From JADJPO01 sp963750395 (GTDB lineage: Bacteria; Actinomycetota; Actinomycetes; Actinomycetales; Kineosporiaceae): 64,000 nucleotides of DNA. The stretch spans positions 186,001 through 250,000 of the forward strand of contig CAVVQM010000016.1 of NCBI GenBank assembly GCA_963750395.1, read 5' to 3'. The translations under genes were made by a program, and so were the position numbers. This document shows, in pieces, positions 1-8,214 of the stretch. Below the pieces are notes generated by a model. That model ran no database searches and had not been told where the DNA came from. It was given only the letters and a program-made list of their open reading frames with translations. Each line of letters opens with the position of its first letter. Position 1 is the first letter of the stretch.

Positions 1-579
1 GCCTCGGCGCGCACCTGCGTCTTCACCGAGTCCCCGAGCGGGAACAGCGCGTGCGCCAGCCGGTCCGGCCCGAGGACGCCGAGCACGTAGGACTGGTCCT
101 TCGCCGAGTCCACCGCACGGTGTAGTTCGACCTCGCCCGGTCCGGCGCCGCCCGGCCCGGCGCCCGGCCCATCGGGGCGCCGGTCGACCAGGCGCGCGTA
201 GTGCCCGGTGGCCACGGCGTCGAAACCCAGTGCGCGCGCCTTGTCCAGCAACGCCGAGAACTTGATCCTCTCGTTGCAGCGCAGACACGGGATTCGGGGT
301 CTGCCCGGCCGCGTAGGAGGCGACGAAGTCATCGATCACGTCGGCCTCGAAGCGGTCGGCGAGATCCCAGACGTAGAAGGGGATGTCGAGCTGACCGGCC
401 ACCCGCTGGGCGTCCCCGGCGTCCTCGACGCTGCAGCAGCCGCGACCGCCGTCCCGCCCGGCCGCGGGGCTGCGCGACAGCGCCAGGTGCACACCGACCA
501 CCTCGTGGCCGGCCTCAACCACCCGGGCGGCGGCGACGGCCGAGTCCACTCCCCCGCTCATCGCGGCGAGCACCCGCAT
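1..579 (-). CDS. mnmA: tRNA-specific 2-thiouridylase MnmA (5' part, frameshifted, cut by window edge)
   Basis: MnmA activates U34 of Lys, Glu and Gln tRNAs with ATP and inserts sulfur to give 2-thiouridine. The ATG at 579 starts a protein with the N-type ATP pyrophosphatase loop MSGGVDSAVAA at residues 7-17, then DLADRF and FVASYAAGQTPNP. In a second frame it continues with CLRCNERIKFSALLDKA, ATGHYARL and KDQSYVLG, all family hallmarks. One surplus base near 288-291 (a run of three C on the coding strand, between TPNP and CLRC) breaks the frame, and nothing else is damaged. The start overlaps the stop of the cysteine desulfurase upstream (TGATG), so sulfur donor and thiolase are co-translated. 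The C-terminal part lies outside the window. Identification is firm. The shift is most likely a sequence error because the gene is normally conserved. Confidence 0.9.
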   Translation of the reverse strand, partial: MRVLAAMSGGVDSAVAAARVVEAGHEVVGVHLALSRSPAAGRDGGRGCCSVEDAGDAQRVAGQLDIPFYVWDLADRFEADVIDDFVASYAAGQTPNPVSALQREDQVLGVAGQGARTGFRRRGHRALRAPGRPAPRWAGRRAGRRRTGRGRTTPCGGLGEGPVLRARRPRAGPAGARAVPARGLGEDAGARRG

Positions 580-1787
580 CACGGCCTCGCCGAGGAGAGT
601 CCGGCGCAGCAGGCGCGCTCCACGGCCGGACCGATCGCAGCGGCCAGCGCCTCGACGTCCGCCTCGGTCGAGTTCCAGCCGAGGCTGAACCGCAGGGCGC
701 CCCGGGCCGCGTCCGCGTCGATGCCCATCGCCCGCAGGACGTGCGAGGGCTGGGGCACCCCGGCCTGGCAGGCCGAGCCGGTCGAGCACTCGACGCCGCG
801 GGCGTCCAGCAGGTAGAGCAGGGAGTCCCCCTCGCAGCCGGGAAAGGTGAAGTGCGCGTTGCCGGGCAGCCGTCCGGCGGGGTCGGGATCACCCCGCAGC
901 ACGGCGTCCGGCACCGCCTCGGCCACCGCGGTGATCAGGGCGTCGCGCAGGCCGCCCACCCGCCCCGTGGCCGCGGCGTCGTCCGTTGCGAGCAGATGCT
1001 CGACCGAGCTCTGGGCCGCCACCGCCATCGCGGAGATCGCGGGCGCGTCCAGGGTGCCGGACCGCACCGCGTGCTCCTGGCCGCCACCGTGCAGCAGCGG
1101 CTCGAGGGAGAGGCCGCGCCGCGCGATCAGCGCTCCGACGCCGAACGGCCCGCCCAGCTTGTGCGCGCTCACGGTCATGCAGTCGACGCCCGAGGCGGCG
1201 AAGTCGACGCGAATCTGACCGACCGCCTGCACCGCGTCCGAATGCAGAGGAACGCCGTATTCGCCGGCCAACGCGGCGATCTCGCTGATCGGCTGCACCG
1301 TGCCGACCTCGTTGTTCGCCCACATCACGCTGATCAGGGCCACGCCGTCCACGCCGTCCGGCCCCTGTTCGACGGCCTCGCGCACCGCGTCGGGGTGCAC
1401 CCGGCCGAGCCGGTCGACGGGCAGGGCACAGATGTCGGCGCCCTCCCGCTCGGCGAGCCACTGCGCCGGGTCCAGGACGGCGTGGTGCTCGACCGCGGAG
1501 ACGATCACCCGGCGGCGGCGCTCGTCCTCGGCCCGGCGCGCCCGGTACAGACCCTTGACGGCCAGGTTGTCGGCCTCCGTACCGCCCCCGGTGAAGATCA
1601 CCTCGCTCGGCCCGCAGCCCAACGCCTGGGCGAACTGCTCGCGGCCCTCCTCGACCAGGCGCCGGATCCGGCGCCCCGAGGTGTGCAGGGAGGAGGCGTT
1701 GCCGACCTGCCCCAGCGCGGACACCATCGCCGTGACCGCCTCCGGGCGCATCGGCGTGGTCGCCGCATGATCGAGGTAGGCACTCAC
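579..1787 (-). CDS. cysteine desulfurase (NifS/IscS-like)
   Basis: PLP enzyme that takes sulfur from L-cysteine as a persulfide. The 402-residue product has normal family length. It shows the N-terminal YLDHAATTPMRPEAV, the VEHHAVL segment with the PLP-stacking His near 101-102, the Schiff-base lysine K210 in SAHKLGGPFG, and the active-site cysteine C334 in the loop ECSTGSACQAG. The short loop and the TGATG overlap with mnmA favour a dedicated role in tRNA 2-thiolation, as in other actinomycetes, though supply to Fe-S assembly cannot be excluded. The start ATG gives MSAYLDHAAT, the usual N-terminus. A separate iscU or suf partner is not visible nearby. Confidence 0.95.
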   Translation of the reverse strand: MSAYLDHAATTPMRPEAVTAMVSALGQVGNASSLHTSGRRIRRLVEEGREQFAQALGCGPSEVIFTGGGTEADNLAVKGLYRARRAEDERRRRVIVSAVEHHAVLDPAQWLAEREGADICALPVDRLGRVHPDAVREAVEQGPDGVDGVALISVMWANNEVGTVQPISEIAALAGEYGVPLHSDAVQAVGQIRVDFAASGVDCMTVSAHKLGGPFGVGALIARRGLSLEPLLHGGGQEHAVRSGTLDAPAISAMAVAAQSSVEHLLATDDAAATGRVGGLRDALITAVAEAVPDAVLRGDPDPAGRLPGNAHFTFPGCEGDSLLYLLDARGVECSTGSACQAGVPQPSHVLRAMGIDADAARGALRFSLGWNSTEADVEALAAAIGPAVERACCAGLSSARP

Positions 1788-1878
1788 CGGCGCAGTCTAA
1801 GCCGGAGCGGTGACACGCTCATCCCCACGGCACGCAGGGCCCGGCGTGAGCCTAGGGTGGAGAGGAAGGGAGACGGCC

Positions 1879-2685
1879 ATGACCCCTCACACCGATCCGT
1901 TCCCCCGTCGACTCACCGCCGTCCTGGCGGGCGCACTGGCCCTTCTGCTGGTCACCGCGTGCGGCGCCGACGACGACTCGACACCGGGCGACCCGTCCTC
2001 GCCGGCGTCCAGCCCGGCCGCCACGGCGATCGTCACCCCGCAGCCGCCCGCCACGCCCGAGGCGAGCGACCCGCCGTCGGCTGCTGCCTCGCAGGCGGCG
2101 CCCAGCGCGACGCCCGGCGGGCCCACCGCGATCCGCCCGGCGGACGGCGACGTCCTGTCCGTCGTCGGGGTCGCCCACGACGACGTCCTCAACCTGAGGC
2201 GGGGTCCCGGCGTCGCCTTCCCCGTCGTGGCCACCCTGCCCCCACTCGCCGACGACGTCACCGCGACCGGTAGGGGCTGGCTGGTCCGGCCCGGAGCGGT
2301 CTGGTACGAGGTGTCCCACTCGGGCGTCACGGGCTGGGCCAACGGATGGTTCCTCGCCTGGCGCGACGGCACCGAGGACGTGACCTCCCACGTCGTGGCC
2401 CGGATCGGGCAGGCCCCGGTCGGCGACACCATGGCCGATCTGGGGCTGCAGGTGGCCCGGGCCCTGGTGAGCGGTCCCGAGCGGTCGACGAGGGCGATGT
2501 CGGTGGCGCCCTCGGCGGGCGAGGTCAGCTACGACATCGTGGGACTGAGCGACGACTCCGTGTGGGCGCAGCGGTTGCGCGTGCGCGGGCAGCCCAACGC
2601 CTCCGGACAGGGGTTCTCGCTGACCACCGTCGAGGCCACCAGTTTCTGCATGCGCGGCGTGGGCTCCGGTGGTCTGTGCCCCTGA
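1879..2685 (+). CDS. SH3-domain lipoprotein
   Basis: Predicted exported lipoprotein of 268 residues. From the ATG at 1879 (purine-rich RBS AGGAAGGGA about 10 bases upstream) it has a basic start, a hydrophobic stretch LAGALALLLVTAC with a lipobox, then a Pro/Ala/Ser-rich linker to about residue 90. An SH3b-like domain follows: DDVLNLRRGPGVAFPVVATL, then WYEV and GWANGWFLAW. Such domains usually bind peptidoglycan or other wall polymers. The last 80 residues include a GSGGLC tail and are not recognised. An in-frame upstream ATG at 1810 exists but would bury the signal peptide, so I prefer 1879. It stands alone, convergent with etfA. Confidence 0.8.
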   Translation: MTPHTDPFPRRLTAVLAGALALLLVTACGADDDSTPGDPSSPASSPAATAIVTPQPPATPEASDPPSAAASQAAPSATPGGPTAIRPADGDVLSVVGVAHDDVLNLRRGPGVAFPVVATLPPLADDVTATGRGWLVRPGAVWYEVSHSGVTGWANGWFLAWRDGTEDVTSHVVARIGQAPVGDTMADLGLQVARALVSGPERSTRAMSVAPSAGEVSYDIVGLSDDSVWAQRLRVRGQPNASGQGFSLTTVEATSFCMRGVGSGGLCP

Positions 2686-2721
2686 GCACCGGCCCGTGGC
2701 CCTGGCGAGGGCGGCACAGGC

Positions 2722-3696
2722 TCAGCCCTTGCGCTTGAGCACCTCATCGGTGGCCTGCGGCAGGACGGCGAACAGATCGCCGACGACACCGAAGTCCGCC
2801 AGCTCGAAGATCGGCGCCTCGGCGTCCTTGTTCACCGCGACGATGGTCTTCGAGGTCTGCATCCCGGCCCGGTGCTGGATCGCACCGGAGATCCCGCAGG
2901 CCACGTAGAGCTGCGGCGAGACCTGCTTGCCGGTCTGCCCGACCTGGTTGGCGTGCGGGTACCAGCCGGCGTCGACCGCGGCCCGGGAGGCGCCGACCGC
3001 AGCCCCCATGGCGTCGGCGAACGCCTCGACGGGCGCGAAGTCGCCGCCGGTGCCCCGCCCGCCGGAGACCACGATCGCGGCCTCGGACAGGTCCGGCCGA
3101 CCGCTCTTGGCCTTGGGCTTGCGCTCGACCACGCGAGCCGCCCGGGCCAGGTCGGACACGGTCACCGCGACCGGCACCACGGCGGCCTGCCCGGGGGACG
3201 GGATCGGGTCGGTGCTGTTCGGCTTGATCGTGATGATCGGGGTGCCCTTGGTGACCCGCGCGGTCACCGCGTAGGCGGCCGCGAACACCGACTGCGTGGT
3301 GACCGGTCCGGCCTCGTCCGCCTGGACGTCGATGGCGTCGGTGATCAACCCGGACTCCAGGGTCACCGCCAGCCGGGCGGCGATCTCCTTGCCCTCGGGG
3401 GTGGACGTGAGCAGGACGGCGCCGACCGCGTCGGCGCCACCGGCGGCCTCGACGACCGCGGCCAGGGCCTCGGCCTTCGGCGCGACCGGATGATCGCCGA
3501 GCGGGGCGACGTCCACGGTGTAGATCGTCGCGGCCCCGTACTCGCCCAGGGTGGGGGCCGCGGCGTCCACCTGGGCGCTGTCGGCGATGAGCACCGCGGA
3601 CGGCGTGCCCAGTCGGCTCGCCAGGGTGAGCAGTTCGGTGGTGGTCTTGCGCACCGCGCCGTCGACGTGGTCGACCAGGACGAGGATCTCGGCCAT
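2722..3696 (-). CDS. etfA: electron transfer flavoprotein subunit alpha
   Basis: FAD-binding subunit of the heterodimeric ETF that accepts electrons from acyl-CoA and other dehydrogenases and passes them towards the quinone pool. The 324-residue length is typical. The N-terminal half (MAEILVLVDHVDGAVRK) is the AANH-like fold. The C-terminal FAD domain is unmistakable: VSGGRGTGG, then ASRAAVDAGW, QVGQTGKQVSPQLYVACGIS, GAIQH and AVNKDAEAPIF. It lies 53 bases behind etfB on the same strand, so the pair is one transcription unit. An enoyl-CoA hydratase gene lies just upstream, which fits beta-oxidation. Confidence 0.97.
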   Translation of the reverse strand: MAEILVLVDHVDGAVRKTTTELLTLASRLGTPSAVLIADSAQVDAAAPTLGEYGAATIYTVDVAPLGDHPVAPKAEALAAVVEAAGGADAVGAVLLTSTPEGKEIAARLAVTLESGLITDAIDVQADEAGPVTTQSVFAAAYAVTARVTKGTPIITIKPNSTDPIPSPGQAAVVPVAVTVSDLARAARVVERKPKAKSGRPDLSEAAIVVSGGRGTGGDFAPVEAFADAMGAAVGASRAAVDAGWYPHANQVGQTGKQVSPQLYVACGISGAIQHRAGMQTSKTIVAVNKDAEAPIFELADFGVVGDLFAVLPQATDEVLKRKG

Positions 3697-3749
3697 GGCT
3701 GTTGTGTCCTCTCGATGCTCAGATCGGCTCGGGTGGTGGTCCTGCGCGG

Positions 3750-4529
3750 TCAGACCAGCTTGGCGCCGGCGAGGAACTCGACCAGCTTGGTCCCGCCCTC
3801 GCCCTCGTCGGTGATCTGCTCCCCCGCCTGCCGCGGCGGGCGAGCGGTGATCGAGGAGACGGTGGTCCAGGCGGCGCTCAGACCGACGTCGGCGGCGTCC
3901 AGGCCGAGGTCGGCCAGGCTCAGGGTGGTGATCGGCTTCTTCTTGGCCGCCATGATCCCCTTGAAGGAGGGGTAGCGCGGCTCGTTGATCTGATCGGTGA
4001 CGCTGACCAGCGCCGGCAGGGAGGCCTCGATCACCTCGGTCGCCGCGTCGCCGTCACGCTCGATGCGCACGGTCGAGCCGTCGACCTCGAGCGAGCCGGC
4101 CAGGGTCAGCTGCGGTAGGCCCAACCGGACGGCGAGCATCGACGGCACCACGCTCATCAGGGCGTCGGTGGAGGCCATCCCGGTCAGCACCAGGTCGTAC
4201 TCGAGGGTGCCGAGCGCGGCGGCCAGGACCTTGGAGGTGGCCAGGGCGTCCGAACCGGCCAGCGCGTCGTCCAGCACGTGGACCCCGGCGTCGGCGCCCA
4301 TCTGGAGGGCCTTGCGCAGGGCGTCGTTCGCGTCGTCCGGACCCATCGTCAGCACGGTCACCGTCGAGTCCTCGATCGACTCGGCGAGCGTGAGCGCCTC
4401 CTCGACCGCGTACTCGTCCAACTCGGACAGGATCCCGTCGACACCCTGACGATCCACCGTCGCGTCCTCGGTGAAACCCCGATCCCCCTGGGCGTCCGGT
4501 ACGTGCTTGACGCAGACCACGATCTTCAT
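3750..4529 (-). CDS. etfB: electron transfer flavoprotein subunit beta
   Basis: AMP-binding subunit of ETF, 259 residues. The start ATG at 4529 gives MKIVVCVKHVPD, the canonical N-terminus, with the RBS GGAGG directly in front. An upstream in-frame ATG at 4568 would add 13 non-conserved residues and is rejected. Conserved segments are LSELDEYAVEEAL, TMGPDDANDALRKALQMGAD, the LVLTGMASTDA loop, and INEPRYPSFKGIMAAKKKPI, the recognition loop for dehydrogenase partners. It is co-directional with etfA, and the enoyl-CoA hydratase lies 128 bases upstream. Confidence 0.97.
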   Translation of the reverse strand: MKIVVCVKHVPDAQGDRGFTEDATVDRQGVDGILSELDEYAVEEALTLAESIEDSTVTVLTMGPDDANDALRKALQMGADAGVHVLDDALAGSDALATSKVLAAALGTLEYDLVLTGMASTDALMSVVPSMLAVRLGLPQLTLAGSLEVDGSTVRIERDGDAATEVIEASLPALVSVTDQINEPRYPSFKGIMAAKKKPITTLSLADLGLDAADVGLSAAWTTVSSITARPPRQAGEQITDEGEGGTKLVEFLAGAKLV

Positions 4530-4657
4530 GCGAGCGACCTCCACCACCGGGTACAGGACTATCGGCACAGGGTGTCACACCCTGTCCTCGCGGTCCTGCG
4601 CGGACTAGCGGCGTAGCTCACATCAGGTCGCCGACCGGCTGGATCGGCGACGGCGGA

Positions 4658-5437
4658 TCAGCGACCCTCGAAGACCGCGTTCCCCGGGCCGGACTCGACG
4701 AACGAGGCCATCCCGATCTCCCGGTCCCTGGTGGCGAACAGGCCGCTGAAGACCATCCGTTCGATCTCCAACCCGGTGGCCAGGTCCACCTCCAGGCCGC
4801 GGTCGATGGCCTCCTTGGCCGCCCGCAGCGCGTAGGCGGGCCCGCCGACGTAGCGGCCCACCATCTCCAGGGCCGCCGCGTACACCTGCTCGTCCGGGAC
4901 CACGGTGTCCACCATCCCGATCGCCAGGGCCTCGGCGGCGTCGACCATACGCCCGGACAGGATCAGGTCCTTGGCCTTGGCCGGACCGATCAGTCGCGGC
5001 AGGCGCTGGGTGCCCCCCGCTCCCGGGATGATGCCGAGCAGGATCTCCGGCTGGCCGAGCTTGGCGCCCTCGCCGGCGACGCGGAAATCGGTGCACAACG
5101 CGAGTTCACAGCCGCCGCCGAGCGCGTAGCCGGTGATCGCCGAGACCGTCGGCTTCCCGATCGCGGCCACGGCCGAGAACGAGGACTGCAGGGCGCCGGC
5201 GCGGTCGACCATGTCCGTGTAGGACATGTCCCGCATCTCCTTGATGTCCGCACCCGCCGCGAACACCCTCTCGCCGCCGTACACCACGACCGCCGCGACA
5301 TCCGGACGCCGCGACGCCTCCTCGGCCGCCGCGCGGATCTCCTCCTGCATGGCGGCGTTCAGGGCGTTCATCTTCGGCCGGTCCAGTCGGATCGTGCCGA
5401 TGCCGCCATCCACCTCGAGCCTGACGAGATCGCCCAT
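4658..5437 (-). CDS. enoyl-CoA hydratase/isomerase family protein
   Basis: Crotonase-fold enzyme, 259 residues, expected to hydrate trans-2-enoyl-CoA in fatty-acid beta-oxidation. It has the CoA and oxyanion segment FAAGADIKEM near residue 60, ITGYALGGGCELALC around 101-115 with one catalytic Glu in GGCELA, and GQPEILLGIIPGAGGTQRLPR with the second Glu. Both catalytic acids are present, favouring a true hydratase rather than an isomerase. It begins one base after the stop of the YbjN gene, so the two are co-transcribed, and etfBA follows. Exact substrate length cannot be told. Confidence 0.92.
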   Translation of the reverse strand: MGDLVRLEVDGGIGTIRLDRPKMNALNAAMQEEIRAAAEEASRRPDVAAVVVYGGERVFAAGADIKEMRDMSYTDMVDRAGALQSSFSAVAAIGKPTVSAITGYALGGGCELALCTDFRVAGEGAKLGQPEILLGIIPGAGGTQRLPRLIGPAKAKDLILSGRMVDAAEALAIGMVDTVVPDEQVYAAALEMVGRYVGGPAYALRAAKEAIDRGLEVDLATGLEIERMVFSGLFATRDREIGMASFVESGPGNAVFEGR

Positions 5438-5438
5438 C

Positions 5439-5945
5439 TCAGCCCTCCTCGATCAGCCGGAGCACGGTCGAGTGCCAGGTGTGCACCGATCCGCGAACGG
5501 CTTCGAGCGTGGCAGTGAGCAGCGAGTCCAGCGGTGTGGTGTCGGTCACGACGAGGTCGACGGCGACGACGAGCCAATCGTCCAGCGCGGTCACCTTGAC
5601 CAGGTTCAGCGCCCCGGTCAGTGCGTTGGCCGCGCGCAGCCGGGTGACGGTGTCGCCGGGCACGTCCTCGTCCATCGCCCACTGCCCGAACACGCGGATC
5701 AGCGGCGGTTCGGTGTCGAAACAGCGCACGAACAGCGCCTGCCCCTCGACCCGCACCGCGACGTCGCCGTCGTCGTCGATCTGCGGGCGGAAGCCCTGCC
5801 CGCTCAGGGTCTCGGTCACCCGCTCGCGCAGGCGCAGGGACACGGACTGGCCCTCGCCCGATCGGCCCTGGGCCGCGGGGGCCGAGGCGGAACCGGGGCC
5901 CGCCTCGGGTACGTCGAAACGGGGCATCGCGGTTGGGTCGGTCAC
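5439..5945 (-). CDS. YbjN domain-containing protein
   Basis: Cytosolic protein of 168 residues with a YbjN fold (type III secretion chaperone-like). The first 35 residues are disordered and Ala/Gly rich. The domain proper runs from about 37 to 165 with LRERVTETLSGQGFRPQIDDDGD, the aromatic strand LFVRCFDTEPPLIRVFGQW, and the helix LLTATLEAVRGSVHTWHSTV. The molecular role of actinobacterial YbjN proteins is not settled. It is translationally coupled to the enoyl-CoA hydratase (one base between stop and start) and divergent from glgX with only 55 bases between, so the two promoters must be close or overlapping. A second in-frame ATG at residue 7 is an alternative start. Confidence 0.75.
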   Translation of the reverse strand: MTDPTAMPRFDVPEAGPGSASAPAAQGRSGEGQSVSLRLRERVTETLSGQGFRPQIDDDGDVAVRVEGQALFVRCFDTEPPLIRVFGQWAMDEDVPGDTVTRLRAANALTGALNLVKVTALDDWLVVAVDLVVTDTTPLDSLLTATLEAVRGSVHTWHSTVLRLIEEG

Positions 5946-6000
5946 ACGTCAACCCTATCCGCCACTGCCGCGGCGGGCCGTCGTCCGGCAGACTGCCCTG

Positions 6001-8214
6001 GTGTCTGCCTCGACGTCGTTGCGTGCGCGCCCCTATCCGTTGGGTGTGCATGTCCGGGACGGCGGGGCCGCCGTCGCCGTCCTGGCCGCACACGCCGAGC
6101 GGGTCGAGCTGTGCCTGTTCGACCCCGCCCCGGGCGGAACGTGGAGCGAACGCCGGATCCGGATCCCCGACGTCGAGCACGGCGTCTGGTACGCCCAGGT
6201 CCCCGGGGTGGCCGCCGGCCAGCGGTACGGGTTTCGCGTGCACGGGCCGTGGGAGCCCCAGCGGGGGCTGCTGCACAACCCGGCCAAGGTGCTGCTGGAT
6301 CCCTACGCCCGCGCGATCGCCTTCCCCGGCGGCCACCGCGGCACGCCCGGACGGCGACTGGCCCTCGTCCCAGAGGTGTTCGGGCACACCGTGGACGCCA
6401 AGCTCCACGGCGATCCCGCCCACGCCGACCCGCGAGACTCCCTCGCCCACGCCCCGCATGCCGTCCTCACCCCGGCGGCGTGGCCCGGCCCCGACCCGAG
6501 CGCGAACCGCCCGGACGTCGACTGGGCCGACACGGTCGTGTACGAGGCGCACGTCAAGGGGCTGACCCGCACCCTGCCCGGGGTGCCCGCGAGGTTGCGC
6601 GGAACCTACGCCGGGATGGGGCACCCGGCGACCCTGGCGCACCTGAACCGGCTCGGTGTCACGGCGGTGGAACTGCTTCCGGTGCAGGCGATCGCCGACG
6701 AGACCCACCTGGCGCAGCGGGGTGTCGTCAACTACTGGGGCTACAGCACCCTGGGCTACTTCGCGCCGCACCCGGGGTATGCGGCGGCGAGCGCGCCCCT
6801 GGACGTCGTCGCCGAGTTCCGCGCGATGGTGCACGCCCTGCACGAGGCCGGGATCGAGGTGATCCTCGACGTCGTCTACAACCACACCGCCGAGGGCGGT
6901 GCGGGCGGGCCGATGCTCTCCTGGCGGGGTCTGGACAACGCCAGCTACTACCGGCTCGGCCCTCGGGGCCGGCTCGTCGACGTGACCGGGTGCGGGAACA
7001 GCCTGGCGTTCGGGCAGACCCGGGTCGTGCAGCTCACCCTGGACTCCCTGCGGTACTGGGTCCAGGAGATGGGCGTCGACGGGTTCCGCTTCGACCTGGC
7101 CACGACACTGGCGCGGGGTCGGGACGGCTTCGATCCGCATCATCCGAGCCTGGTGGCGATGCTCACCGACCCGGTGCTGGCCCGGGTCAAGCTGATCGCC
7201 GAGCCGTGGGACCTCGGCCCGAGCGGCTGGCGCACCGGGCAGTTCCCGACCGGGTTCTCGGAGTGGAACGACCACTTCCGCGACGGCATCCGGGATTTCT
7301 GGCTGACCGACGCCGGCCGGCGCGCCCGCGGCGAGAGCAGCCACGGGGTCAGGGATCTGGCCACCCGGCTGGCCGGTTCCGCGGACACCTTCGAGCCGCC
7401 ACGGGGGCCGTTGGCCTCGGTCAACTTCGTCACCGCGCACGACGGGTTCACCATGGCCGACCTGACCGCCTACGACCACAAGCACAACAAGGCCAACGGC
7501 GAGGACAATCGGGACGGTACGGACAACAACCGGTCCTGGAACCACGGTGTCGAGGGCCTCACCGACGACGAGGGCGTGCTCGCGGCGCGGCGGCGGACCC
7601 ACCGCAACCTGCTGGCCAGTCTGCTGCTGGCCACCGGGGTCCCGATGCTGGTGGCCGGCGACGAGTTCGGCCGGACCCAGCACGGCAACAACAACCCCTA
7701 CTGCCTGGACGACGAGAACTCCTGGGTCGACTGGGATCTCACCGACTGGCAGCGCCGGCTGATGACCACCACCCGCTACCTGCTGCAGGTCCGTCGCGAA
7801 CACCCCGTACTGCATCAGGGCAGCTTCTTCGCCGGTCGCCCGGTGCACCCCGACGGCACGAAGGACCTCGCGTGGTTCGACCCCTCGGGGCAGGAGATGG
7901 ACCACGACAGCTGGCACGACTCCGACCAGCGCGTGCTGCAGATGTACCTGCACGCGGTGATCCGAGGCCGCACGGGTCACCACGTCGACCCCTCGCTGCT
8001 CGTGATCGTCCAGGGCGCACCGCATCCCGTGCAGGTGAGGCTGCCCGCCGAGCACTGGGGGCGGCACTACGACCTGATCTGGGACAGCTCCTTCGAGGAA
8101 CCACCCGGGCACGAGCAGGGCCCCACGCCGGTCACCCTGGCCGCGACGGCCACCGTCGAGGTTCCCGCCGGGACCATCCAGATCTACCGGATCCCCTCCC
8201 GCGTGCGGGCGTAG
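6001..8214 (+). CDS. glgX: glycogen debranching enzyme GlgX
   Basis: GH13 isoamylase-type enzyme that hydrolyses alpha-1,6 branches of limit dextrin. The GTG at 6001 gives a 737-residue protein. The open frame extends further upstream, but alignment to the family begins at RPYPLGVHVRDGG. An N-terminal CBM48-like domain (to about 150) precedes the barrel. It carries DVVYNHTAEGG (region I), DGFRFDLATTLAR with the nucleophile Asp (II), KLIAEPWDLG with the acid Glu (III) and FVTAHDGFTMADL (IV). The N-rich loop HNKANGEDNRDGTDNNRSWN is typical of GlgX. Its stop codon abuts that of glgP tail to tail. With GlgP, it would convert stored glucan into glucose-1-phosphate and linear maltodextrins for the GlgE side of the pathway. 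Confidence 0.96.
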   Translation: MSASTSLRARPYPLGVHVRDGGAAVAVLAAHAERVELCLFDPAPGGTWSERRIRIPDVEHGVWYAQVPGVAAGQRYGFRVHGPWEPQRGLLHNPAKVLLDPYARAIAFPGGHRGTPGRRLALVPEVFGHTVDAKLHGDPAHADPRDSLAHAPHAVLTPAAWPGPDPSANRPDVDWADTVVYEAHVKGLTRTLPGVPARLRGTYAGMGHPATLAHLNRLGVTAVELLPVQAIADETHLAQRGVVNYWGYSTLGYFAPHPGYAAASAPLDVVAEFRAMVHALHEAGIEVILDVVYNHTAEGGAGGPMLSWRGLDNASYYRLGPRGRLVDVTGCGNSLAFGQTRVVQLTLDSLRYWVQEMGVDGFRFDLATTLARGRDGFDPHHPSLVAMLTDPVLARVKLIAEPWDLGPSGWRTGQFPTGFSEWNDHFRDGIRDFWLTDAGRRARGESSHGVRDLATRLAGSADTFEPPRGPLASVNFVTAHDGFTMADLTAYDHKHNKANGEDNRDGTDNNRSWNHGVEGLTDDEGVLAARRRTHRNLLASLLLATGVPMLVAGDEFGRTQHGNNNPYCLDDENSWVDWDLTDWQRRLMTTTRYLLQVRREHPVLHQGSFFAGRPVHPDGTKDLAWFDPSGQEMDHDSWHDSDQRVLQMYLHAVIRGRTGHHVDPSLLVIVQGAPHPVQVRLPAEHWGRHYDLIWDSSFEEPPGHEQGPTPVTLAATATVEVPAGTIQIYRIPSRVRA

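Noticed and set aside
5368..8112. Very long antisense open frames over glgX, and likewise over glgP (8335-10791 +), cysteine desulfurase (201-2273 +) and MMPL (59083-61659 +)
   Set aside because: High GC at third codon positions makes long stop-free shadow frames. Their translations are Arg/Pro/His-rich with no family motifs, while the opposite strand holds well-recognised enzymes.
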